A stretch of DNA of 64,000 bases, taken from assembly GCF_031755915.1 (NCBI RefSeq), contig NC_083389.1, positions 17,415,001 to 17,479,000 on the forward strand, in the 5' to 3' direction. Of the stretch, positions 26,080 through 36,021 are shown piece after piece. The notes under the pieces were generated by a model that saw only the letters and a list, made by a program, of their open reading frames with translations, did no database searches and was not told the origin of the DNA. The DNA is from Ziziphus jujuba. Its lineage: Eukaryota > Streptophyta > Magnoliopsida > Rosales > Rhamnaceae. The position numbers were made by a program, and so were the translations under genes. Positions within the stretch are counted from its first letter, which is position 1. Each line of letters opens with the position of its first letter.

Positions 26080-26858
26080 TTCGTTATCATGGGAACCATC
26101 TTTTTGTTAATGTGGACATGATAGATTACTATCAGTTCATAAGTAGATTATTATCAGTCTTTTGTGAATTTATAGCATATTTAGACTATACTGTGATAGT
26201 TACACTAATATTATTATTTTGTACATTGCAAGATGTAATAGAAATTGATTTAGGTATAACCTAATACATTTCTATTAAATCTTGCAATTTATCTTAGGAA
26301 GATAGCAATGATGCTAAGATAGATTCATCTATGACACAAGTATTTTATGACAACTTTTTGTTTAACGAAAGTAAAATAGTAATTATGAGTTTTTATGATT
26401 GTACTTATATTTCCTATGATCATTTTTTATTTTTTGTGTTTCTTTTAGTTAATATATAAATCCATGAATAAATTAAATTTCATGATAATGGACTAGAATC
26501 AAAATAAATTGTTTATGTTTTCATTAGTTTTAAAATTAATTTATTCTCACTAAATATCTAAAACATCTCAATATTGATTGGTGTATAAAAAACAAATAAA
26601 ATTGAAAGGATGAAGCTAGAATCTATTTACGAACAATAATGGTTTTTGCTTTTTCAAATTTTCTGCTTTTCTAGATTTTCTGTTCATCTAAGAGTTGGTG
26701 ATGCAACCTTGGTGCCTTTATCTAGAAAGTAATTCATTCTCAAAAGAGCGTGTCCATACCTAAAGATAAAAGACCTGTTTTAAGTATTCAAGTGGTGGAG
26801 GCTGATACATCGGACACCCATATATCGGATATTTTATATCGGACACCCATGTCTCGGA
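26080..26858. other. RPA gene 3' region with a second copy of Helitron 3' subterminal sequence
   Basis: The stretch 26,803-26,840 reads TGATACATCGGACACCCATA then TATCGGATATTTTATA. It matches 35,268-35,306 near the true Helitron 3' end with about three mismatches. No hairpin plus CTRR follows here. The left target duplication of the nested MITE is 26,851-26,858. Confidence 0.65.
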
Positions 26859-27543
26859 TATACCTGGCAATTCGGGTTGGTGGGTCGTGTTCGTGTCAAC
26901 CCGTTTAATAATCGTGTCAAAAATGCCTAACCCGAACACGACCCATTTATTAATCGTGTCAGGTACCTAAAACACTAACCCGACCTGTTTATAAATAGGT
27001 CAACACGACACGACCCGTTTAACACGATTATTTTAACGGGTCGTGTTGACCTATTAACCCGTTAACCTGAAATTGACCTATTAACCCGAAAACTAACCTA
27101 TTAACCCGTTAACCCGAAAATTAACCTATTAACCCGAAAATTTTTTTATTTTTTTTTATTTTTATGTTTTTGTTTTATTAAAGATGTATTTTTTGTTTTT
27201 AAAAAATTAGTAATAGAAAATTATTTTTATAAAATTTTTAATTTATAATATTTTTTAGTTATTAAATATTATACTAGTGATAAAATATTAATTTAAAATT
27301 AAATTTAAATGGGTTGTAATAGGTATATAATCGTGTCGAGTTGAAACTGACACGTTTAATAAAAGGGTCGTAACGGGTCAATTTCGAGTTAAACAGGTCA
27401 ACCCGAAAATGACACGATTAATAATCGTGTTAAACGGGTTGACCCGATTATGACCCGAACCCATTTATAATAAACTCAAACCCATTTATTCCGTGTCGTT
27501 TTCGAGTCGTGTTGCCGTGTCATGATCCAAATTGCCAGGTCTA
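26859..27543. mobile_element. Non-autonomous hAT-type MITE (685 bp) nested in the Helitron
   Basis: Flanked by the 8-bp direct repeat GTCTCGGA (26,851-26,858 and 27,544-27,551). Terminal inverted repeats are TATACCTGGCAATT (26,859-26,872) and AATTGCCAGGTCTA (27,530-27,543), with one mismatch. An 8-bp duplication with TA-starting inverted repeats fits the hAT superfamily. The interior is rich in inverted words such as TAATCGTGTC, GGGTCGTGTT and AACCCG, and has a central run of TTAACCCG-like units (about 27,053-27,140). It has no coding capacity. Removing it restores a continuous CCATGTCTCGGACACAACTTA junction with the minisatellite. Confidence 0.85.
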
Positions 27544-29240
27544 GTCTCGGACACAACTTAGCTCGGACAGACATCAGTTAGCTCGGCCAGACACAACTTA
27601 GCTCGAACAGACATAACTTAGCTCGGACAGACATCAGTTAGCTCGGCCAGACACAACTTAGCTCGGCCAGACACAAGGTAGCTCGGACAGACATCAGTTA
27701 GCTCGGCCAGACACAACTTAGCTCGGCCAGACATAAGTTAGCTCGGCCAGACATAAGCTAGCTCAGCCAGACACAACTTAGCTCGGCCAGACATCAGTTA
27801 GCTCGGCCAGACACAACTTAGCTCGGCCAGACATAAGTTAGCTCGGCCAGACACAACTTAGATCGGCCAGACATCAGTTAGCTCGGCCAGACACAACTTA
27901 GCTCGGCCAGACATCAGTTAACTCGGCCAGACACAACTTAGCTCGGCCAGACATAAGTTAGCTCGGCCAGACATCAGTTAGCTCGGCCACACATAAGTTA
28001 GCTCGGCCAGACACAACTTAGCTAGGCCAGACATCAGTTAGCTCGACCAAACACAACTTAGCTCGGCCAGACACAACTTAGCTCGGCCAGACATAAGTTA
28101 GATCGGCCAGACATCAGTTAGCTCGGCCAGACACAACTTAGCTCGGCCAGACATAAGTTAACTCGGCCAGACACAACTTAGCTCGGCCAGACACAACTTA
28201 GCTCGGCCAGACGTAAGTTAGCTAGGCCAGACACAACTTAGCTCGGCCAGACATAAGTTAGCTCGGCCAGACACAACTTAGCTCGGACAGACATCAGTTA
28301 GCTCGGCCAGACACAACTTAGCTCGGCCAAACACAAGGTAGCTCGGACAGACATCAGTTAGCTCGGCCAGACACAACTTAGCTCGGCCAGACATAAGTTA
28401 GCTCGGCCAGACACAACTTAGCTCGGACAGACATCAGTTAGCTCGGCCAGACACAACTTAGCTCGGCCAAACACAAGGTAGCTCGGACAGACATCAGTTA
28501 GCTCGGCCAGACACAACTTAGCTCGGCCAGACATAAGTTAGCTCGGCCAGACACAACTTAGCTTGGCTAGACATCAGTTAGCTCGGCCAGACACAACTTA
28601 GCTCGGCCAGACACAAGTTAGCTCGGCCAGACACAACTTAGATCGGCCAGACATCAGTTAGCTCGGTCAGACACAACTTAGCTCGGCCAGACATCAGTTA
28701 ACTCGGCCAGACACAACTTAGCTCGGCCAGATATAAGTTAGCTCGGCCAGACATCAGTTAGCTCGGCCAGACATAACTTAGCTCGACCACACATAAGTTA
28801 GCTCGGCTAGACACAACTTAGCTAGGCCAGACATTAGTTAGCTCGGCCAGACACAACTTAGCTCGGCCAGACATCAGTTAGCTCGGCCAGACACAACTTA
28901 GCTCGGCCAGACATCAGTTAGCTCGGCCAGACACAACTTAGCTCGGCCAGACATAAGTTAGCTCGGCCAGACATAAGTTAGCTCGGCCAGACATCAGTTA
29001 GCTCGGCCAGACACAACTTAGCTCAGCCAGACATAAGTTAGCTTGGCCAAACACAACTTAGATCGGCCAGACATCAGTTAGCTCGGCCAGACACAACTTA
29101 GCTCGGCCAGACACAACTTAGCTCGGCCAGACATTAGTTAGCTCGGCCAGATACAACTTAGCTCGGCCAGACATCAGTTAGCTCGGCCAGACACAACTTA
29201 GCTCGGCCAGACATAAGTTAGCTTGGCCAGACATCAGTTA
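27544..29240. repeat. 20-bp minisatellite, about 85 units
   Basis: From 27,561 to 29,240 there are 84 consecutive 20-bp units with no length change at all. Consensus is GCTCGGCCAGACACAACTTA, with second-half variants ACATCAGTTA, ACATAAGTTA and ACACAAGGTA. A partial unit at 27,544-27,560 forms the left end. Higher-order structure exists: 28,241-28,380 (7 units) is repeated exactly at 28,381-28,520. GC is about 50% in an otherwise AT-rich element, with a CpG in nearly every unit. All frames on both strands meet stops, so it is non-coding. Confidence 0.95.
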
Positions 29241-29321
29241 GTTTTGATCCAATATGTATCAAAAAATAAATGTAAAATGAAGAAATAATTTATGTTTTGA
29301 TGTGTATATAAATATGTGCAT

Positions 29322-29324
<3 letters not shown>

Positions 29325-29360
<36 letters not shown>
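29325..29360. repeat. (AT)n microsatellite
   Basis: Pure AT dinucleotides between the minisatellite and the second leader copy. Confidence 0.9.
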
Positions 29361-29363
<3 letters not shown>

Positions 29364-29412
29364 TTTCAAAGTAAATTAAAAAAAATATAAATATTTTTGT
29401 TGAATATTTTAC

Positions 29413-29962
29413 CATATGTGAGATGTAGTAAATTTTTTCACTTTAAATATTAAATAAATTTCTGTTAAATGGACTGGACTTTTTTGTTAATAAACAATGG
29501 ATTGGACTTACTCCAACTATTGCTTTGCATTAGCCTTTTATCTTTTATCTATTACGTTAATTAAAATCCTTGAATGTTCCATCACATATTTGATCTTCAA
29601 CAGTTGCCATACTGGTGAGATCCACATTTTATGCTTCTTTTTTTATTTTGCCATACAGGTGTCAGGGGTTGTGGTATGGCATGCATTATGGTTATGATGA
29701 CTTACAGTATGGTAAGGATAGAGTTGGTGTACTTTATACAAAATTCTGGACTTCATTATTGTACTTCAGAAAAGACTTTGCCTTACAATGTAAGTAAAGA
29801 TTTTGATTTATATCCTTTAGTCAAAGCCTATTTCCTTGGTTTTCAGTATTTAAATGCCATTGGCTTTTTTTCTTTTCTATTTTTTTTTTTTTGTTTTCAG
29901 CTTTTCTCTCCCCCTACTCTCTTTATCAATGACGACAAAGAACCTGAGGATTGTGTTATTCA
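29413..29962 (+). repeat. Helitron leader segment, copy B (partner 21,729-22,284)
   Basis: Second copy of the ~550-bp leader, ending about 240 bp before the Rep/helicase ATG. Unlike copy A, it lacks the ATATAT stretch in the T-rich part, and its last exon-like piece ends TTATTCAG|GTATTT, a good donor site. It differs from copy A at few positions, including one extra G in CAGGGGTTG (about 29,667). Confidence 0.75.
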
Positions 29963-30204
29963 GGTATTTATACATTTGGCCTCACTTTTTAGGTGTTTTT
30001 TTTTTAAATAAAGAATTAGCAAGTGTGGTTTTCTTTAAATAAAAAATAGAAAATTTTTTTTCTTTGCTGATGTCTCTGTAAACATTTTGTTTTTTAGGTG
30101 TTCGTTGTTGCTATAGCTTAAATTTGGCCTCACTTTTGTTTATTAGAGAGTTTGGTAAGCTTGTATATATTTTCAGTTCTAATTTATCATTGATAGGTGA
30201 GAGT

Positions 30205-33200
30205 ATGGAAAAACAAAAACAAGATCAACAAAAATATGATAGTATGTCAAATGCTAAAAGAGAAGAAAAAAATAAAAAACGAAGAGAGAAAAGGCTATTA
30301 CGTAATGAATTACTAAACATAAATGTTAGACGAGACCGTTTATTTTTGAAAACTTCATTTGTTGAATGTCACAGTAATAACATTGGAAATACATCTGAAG
30401 CAATGATAGGTGTTGATGAAGGAAGAAGAAAAGAAGATAATTTAGGAATAGAAAACACCTATTCTAAAAAGAGCAAGACAAATGGTATGCATATAAAAGA
30501 TAATGATAATTTAGTAATAGTTAATAAGGAAGAACAATTAAGAAAAAGAAGAGAAAGATATGCAAAAAAATCGAAAGGGAAAAAAAACTAATTAATAAGC
30601 AACAAACCAAAGAAGGAAATGCACATAATGAAGTGTTAAAAATTATATATTTAGGATCTTCATCAAATCAGGTTGGTATTAATGATGCAAAAAATTTACC
30701 CATTGGATATGTAACTAAGAGTGGCATAGTTAATGCACATTTGAAAAATCAAATTGAAAATGAGTCATTAATATCTAATAAAGGAACAAGTGTTTGTAAG
30801 AAAAGAAAGCAACGAAAAAACATTTTGAAAGAAATAGTTAGTAGTGTGCATGTTCTATCAAATCCTACATTTTGTAATCATTGCAATGCTAAAATATTAC
30901 AATATGAACCCAAGGGATTTTGTTGTTCAAATGGAGAAGTTTTATTGGTTCATAATAAAATGCCTATTGAGTTGTATGAATTATTTACTTTAGATGCTGA
31001 AGAAGCAAAAGAATTTAGAAAATATGTTAGAACCTACAATAATACATTTGCTTTCACTTCTTTTGATGTCAAATATGATAAACAACTTTGGATGAGAAAT
31101 AAAGGTATTTACACTTTTCGTGTACAAGGACAGGTCTATCATTACATAAATGAATTGTTACCTATGGATAAGCAACCATCATATCTACAATTATATTTTT
31201 ACGACACTGAACATGAGTTAGAAAATCGTCTTCGTTGTTCTAATTCAATGAATTTAATGTTGCTACAAAAAATAATCAATATTCTTTCTGTGAATCCTTA
31301 TGTAAAGTTTTTTCGAAGCTTGAAAGATATTGAAAATTTACAAAATTATTCTATTCATATCAAATCTGATGTCGGATTAGATCAGAGAGTGTATAATCTT
31401 CCCACTGCATCTCAAGTAGCTGCTATATGGATAGAAGATATGAATTCTGAAAATAGAAATCGTGAAATTGTTGTGTATAATCAAGCTGGATATAGTCATA
31501 AAATAGAATACTATTTTGGTTGTTATGATGCATTACAATATCCTTTGATATTTCCTTTTGGAGATGCTGGTTGGCATCAAGGAATAAAAAAAATTAACAA
31601 AAAAAAAAGACAATCATATTGTGAAGGTCAATTTTTAACCAATGTGACTGAAATGGATTCTGTTGTAGACATGCTTGATAAGGAAACAGAAGGTGTATTT
31701 TTTTTTTTTTTTTAAACAACAGAATTTATGTATGTATATATATTTTCAATAGTCCTGCTAACTTATCTTCTTTGCAATTTTTCTACAATGATGGGAATGA
31801 AGAAGAAAAGAAATAGCGTTTCATGTCGTGAGTATTATTCTTATAAGTTGCAAATTAGATCACTAAATGATTCGATGATTTTACATATAGGATGTCTTTT
31901 GCAACAATTTGTTGTAGATATGTATGTAAAATTAGAAACTTCTAGGCTTGATTATTTAAGAAAAAATCAAACTGAAATTCGTGCTGAATTGTATCAAGGA
32001 ATTATGGATAGTGTTGATGTTGGAGAAACTAGGGGCATAAAAGTTGGTCGAAGAATTATATTGCCTTCTACTTTTATCGGTGGTCCTAGAGATATGCGTA
32101 GAAGGTACATGGATGCAATGACTTTAGTTCAAATATTTGGAAAGCCAGATATTTTCCTTACTATGACATGCAATCCAAATTGGATAGAAATTAAACAAGA
32201 ATTGATAAAAAATGAGGAAGCACAAAATAGACCAGATTTAGTTTCACGTGTGTTTAAAGCTAAATTAGAAGAGTTGAAGAAAGATCTTTTTAAAGATGAA
32301 ATTTTTGGTTCAGTAGCTGCACATGTACATGTAATTGAATTTCAAAAAAGAGGTTTACCACATGCTCATATATTAATCATTTTAAAATCTAATTCAAAGT
32401 TACTATGTCCCGATATATTTGATAAGATTGTATGTGCTGAAATACCAAATAAGAATGATAATTTACATTTATTTTCTGCTGTAAAAAAACACATGATGCA
32501 TGGACCTTGTGGAAAATTTAATCCTAAAAACATATGTATGAAAAAAGATGGTACTTGTAAAAATAAATTTCCTATGTCATTTACATCAAAAACTGTTTTA
32601 GGGAAAAATTATTTTCCATTGTATAGAAGACGTGATGATGGTTGTAAAGTTAAGGTTAGAGGATCTATTCTAGATAATCGATGGGTGGTTCCTTACAATC
32701 CTTATATGCTTGCAAAGTTTGACTGCCACATAAATGTTGAAATATGTTCTACAATAAAGGCTATTAAATATTTATATAAATATATATACAAAGGACATGA
32801 TAAAGTTGCAATGAATATAAAGTCATTTAAAAATGATGAAGATATTGATGAAATACATAGTTTTCAGTCTGCTAGATGGATATCACCGCCTGAAGCGATG
32901 TGGAGAATTTATGGCTTTTCTTTAAATGAAATGCATCCACATGTAATGACATTACAAATTCATTTGGAAAATAAGCAAATGATGAGTTTCAAGAATTCTG
33001 TTAATTTACAATCTGTTGTGAATAATGATTTCTTTGCAAAAACTATGCTTACTGAATATTTTGTTATGAATCATGTAAATGTAAATAGTAGACAATTATT
33101 ATATAGGGAGTTTCCTGCACATTATATTTGGTCCTCCCAATTTAAAACTTGGAATATACGCAAACGGTGTGATGTTGTTGGTAGAATTGTAAATGTGAAT

Positions 33201-35114
33201 CCATTTGATCATGAGAGGTATTATCTAAGATTATTATTAAATCATGTTAGGGGAGCCACATCTTTTGATGATCTTAAATGTGTAAATGGTGTTCAATGCT
33301 TATCATATCGTGATGCAGCTTTGTTGCATGGTCTATTAGAATCTGATAATAGTTTTGAGTTATGCTTGGAGGAAGCATCTTTGTACCAAATGCCTTATAG
33401 TTTACGAAGGTTGTTTGCTACTTTATTAGTATATTGTAGTCCAAGTAATCCGAGAGATTTATGGATTAAATATGAGAAAGCATTATCTGATGATTTTAAA
33501 TATTTAAATTATAGTGATAAAGTTAAAAGATCAAAAGTTTTAGGACATATTAACATTATCCTGGAATCAATGGGAAAAACTTTAGCTGATTATGATCTTT
33601 TGGAATTTGACATTGATGACAATGATATTCATGATGATAATAGAGAAATTAGTGAGGAATTATCGATTGTTATAAATGATGATGATATTGCATGTGCACA
33701 ATCTTTAAATATTGAACAAAAATATGCATACGATCAAATATTAGATAAAGTGTTCTCTAAAGTACGTGGTTTGTTTTTCATTGATGGCCCTGGTGGAAGT
33801 GGAAAAACTTTCTTATATAAAACAATTCTTGCTGCTGTTAGATCAAAAGGTTTAATTGCCCTTGCTACAGCATCTTCAGGAGTTGCAGCTTCCATTTTAC
33901 CTGGTGGAAGAAGAGCTCATTCCAGGTTTAAAATACCTTTAGTGATGGAAGAACATAATACATGTCATGTTAGTAAACAATCAGGATTAGCGAAACTTAT
34001 GAAAGATGCAAGTTTAATAGTATGGGATGAAGCTCCGATGGTAAAAAAGGAAGCAAGTGAATCATTAGATAAGATGTTACAAGATATAAATGAATGTGAT
34101 TTGTTATTTGGTGGTAAAGTAGTTGTTTTTGGTGGGGATTTTAGACAAGTTCTTCCTGTAGTTCCAAAAGGTACTAGAGAAGAAGTTATAAATTCATCTT
34201 TAGTTAATTCATATTTATGGCCAAAATTATATAAAATAAAATTAAGTCAAAATATGCGAGCTCAATTTGATCCTTTATTTATTCAATATTTGTTACGCAT
34301 TGGTGATGGAGTTGAAGAATATATTCATGATGATTATATTAAATTGCCATGTCAAATGATTGTTCCAAATGTTGATAAAGAAGATGCATTGGATAACTTA
34401 ATTAAACATGTATTTCTTGAAATTGAAAAGTGTGCTGAAAACTTAGATTTTATGATAAATAGAGCTATTTTAACACCTAAAAATGATTATGTGGATCAAA
34501 TTAATAATGTCTTAATAAATAGATTTGTAGGTGATACAATAACATATTATAGTTATGATGAATGTTTAGATAAAAGTTAACAAGATATTCATGAAGATTT
34601 CTTGAATATGTTAGTGCCTAATGGATTTCCTCCACATGAATTAAGATTAAAAGTAAATTGTCCAGTTATGCTATTAAGGAATATTAATCCTTCTGAAGGG
34701 CTATGCAATGGAACAAGATTAATTTGTCGTAGATTTGATCAAAATGTGATAGATGCTGAAATTAGTGTTGGAGAATATCGAGAAAAAAGAGTTTTCTTAC
34801 CTAGAATTCCATTTATGCCAATAGAGAATGTAAAAGATGTCTTACATTTTAAACGTAAACAATTTCCAATACGATTATGTTTTGCAATGACAATTAATAA
34901 AGCTCAAAGACAAACATTAGACTATATTGGTGTATATTTACTGCAACCAGTTTTTTCTCATGGTCAGTTATATGTGGCTTTGTCTAGAGCAAAGATGCGA
35001 CAATGTATAAAAATTTTGAATATTATGCCTTCAATAGATGAATTAGATTATACATTGACCAAAAATGTTGTATTTCATGAATTGTTGAGTTTAGTAAATT
35101 CTTCAAATAGGTAA
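30205..35114 (+). pseudogene. Helitron Rep/PIF1-type helicase, frameshifted and with one internal stop
   Basis: Starts at ATG 30,205 (MEKQKQDQQKYDSMSNAKRE), a Lys/Arg-rich N-terminus. The frame must shift in the A run near 30,563-30,569 to continue as KKLINKQQTKEGN. A short intron 31,695-31,802 (GT-AG, phase 0) joins ETEG to KKRNSVSCREYY. The Helitron Rep domain has FQKRGLPHAHIL (HUH His pair, about 32,340-32,375) and KYLYKYIYKG with the paired Tyr (about 32,765-32,795). The SF1B helicase has GPGGSGKT (33,786-33,809), WDEAPM (about 34,023), GGDFRQVLPV and SQNMRA. Codon 34,578-34,580 is TAA where the frame otherwise continues as QDIHEDFLN to 35,114. The late motif reads KAQRQT where KSQGQT is usual. 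The Rep nicks and joins DNA ends for rolling-circle transposition and the helicase unwinds. As written, the gene cannot make a full protein. Confidence 0.9.
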
Positions 35115-35501
35115 GCTCAATGTATGTTACTTATATTATTGATGTTATTTTTATTTATTTATTTATTTTAAATTTTCTGGTCATTTTTTATATATTTGAA
35201 ATCATGCTTTTGAACATATATGATTGTTTTGTTTTTTTAGGGATTGAGGTCAATTCCATTAGAATATATATGATACATCGGACATCCATACACCGGATAT
35301 TTTATGATGCGATTTGGATATTAAATTTATGAAAAACTTGGGATAAAATGATTAATTTCTTTATGTTTGTTAATAATTTAAGATTAAATCCTTCTAAACA
35401 AATTGAAAAATGTTAATTAAAAAAACTAATTTAACAATTTTTTTATTCAAACTTTTCCATATTACTTCAAAGCTATTAAACATTCAAATTTTAATCCAAA
35501 T

Positions 35502-35529
35502 CACGTGCATCGCACGTGGCCATACCTAG
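35502..35529 (+). terminator. Helitron 3' terminus: hairpin plus CTAG
   Basis: Perfect 7-bp stem CACGTGC/GCACGTG with loop ATC, then GGCATACC-like tail (GCCATAC) and CTAG. This is the transposition terminator, not a transcription terminator. The hairpin arms also contain the G-box word CACGTG. Confidence 0.9.
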
Positions 35530-36005
35530 TATATATATAAATGAAGTATGACTAAGTCGAGGAATAATCGTAGTTCCTGCACCTTGCGTGGCATCTCCTA
35601 GTCCACCATGGCTTGCACGCACCTTCTCTTGATCCAACCAACTCATGCCGTCGCCAATCCAGTGCCCAAGGAACTAGACCTTATGCAAAGCACCTTTTTC
35701 ACATAGAGATGTGTTCCAGATCATAAGGGAAAATCAGCTCTATGTGAAAAAGGTGCTCCGCGTGTTCTTCCAATGAGAGTATACACAAAAATGGTTTCTG
35801 GTCTATTTAGTATCAAATAGCACAGACTACGAGAAACTTATCTAAGTAGGGACGAAATAAGTCATTCATCTTTGTGCAAAAGGAGGGATTGGTTAGACCA
35901 AATGGCGTTACTATGAACTCTAATGCCTCTCTTTCTCTTTCTCTTAAATTTAAATATACACAAGTCCTTATTATTTCTAATAAAAGTTCATATAAAATAA
36001 AAAAT
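35530..36005. other. Spacer between Helitron and LINE
   Basis: The first 60 bases are AT-rich target DNA. A mixed-composition island of about 250 bp holds the 35,689 stem-loop. No gene is recognised on either strand. Confidence 0.5.
35689..35757. other. Perfect 20-bp inverted repeat with a 29-nt loop
   Basis: Left arm AGCACCTTTTTCACATAGAG (35,689-35,708); right arm CTCTATGTGAAAAAGGTGCT (35,738-35,757). It lies in a non-AT-rich island (about 35,570-35,780) between the Helitron and the LINE. No known miRNA is recognised. Confidence 0.85.
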
Positions 36006-36021
36006 GATATGTTTGTTTTTT

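Larger units (their letters stand above)
21023..35529 (+). mobile_element. Composite autonomous-type Helitron (about 14.5 kb)
   Basis: 5' end TCCTTTAGTCTATATTATAA begins with TC after an A. The 3' end has the hairpin CACGTGC-ATC-GCACGTG (35,502-35,518), an 11-nt tail and CTAG (35,526-35,529), followed by T. This is the textbook plant Helitron arrangement: 5' TC, 3' hairpin plus CTRR, insertion between A and T, no target duplication. Between the ends lie an RPA1-like gene and a Rep/PIF1 helicase gene, both + strand, plus a minisatellite, a nested MITE and a duplicated leader. TC at 21,031 is an alternative 5' end but is preceded by G. Whether one transposition moved the whole block, or two Helitrons were fused, is open. 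Confidence 0.85.

Noticed and set aside
27544..29240. CRISPR-like array
   Set aside because: Units abut with no unique spacers, there are no cas genes, and the DNA is plant nuclear. It is a minisatellite.
35502..35518. G-box pair as a promoter element
   Set aside because: The two CACGTG words are the arms of the Helitron 3' hairpin, next to CTAG at the right spacing.
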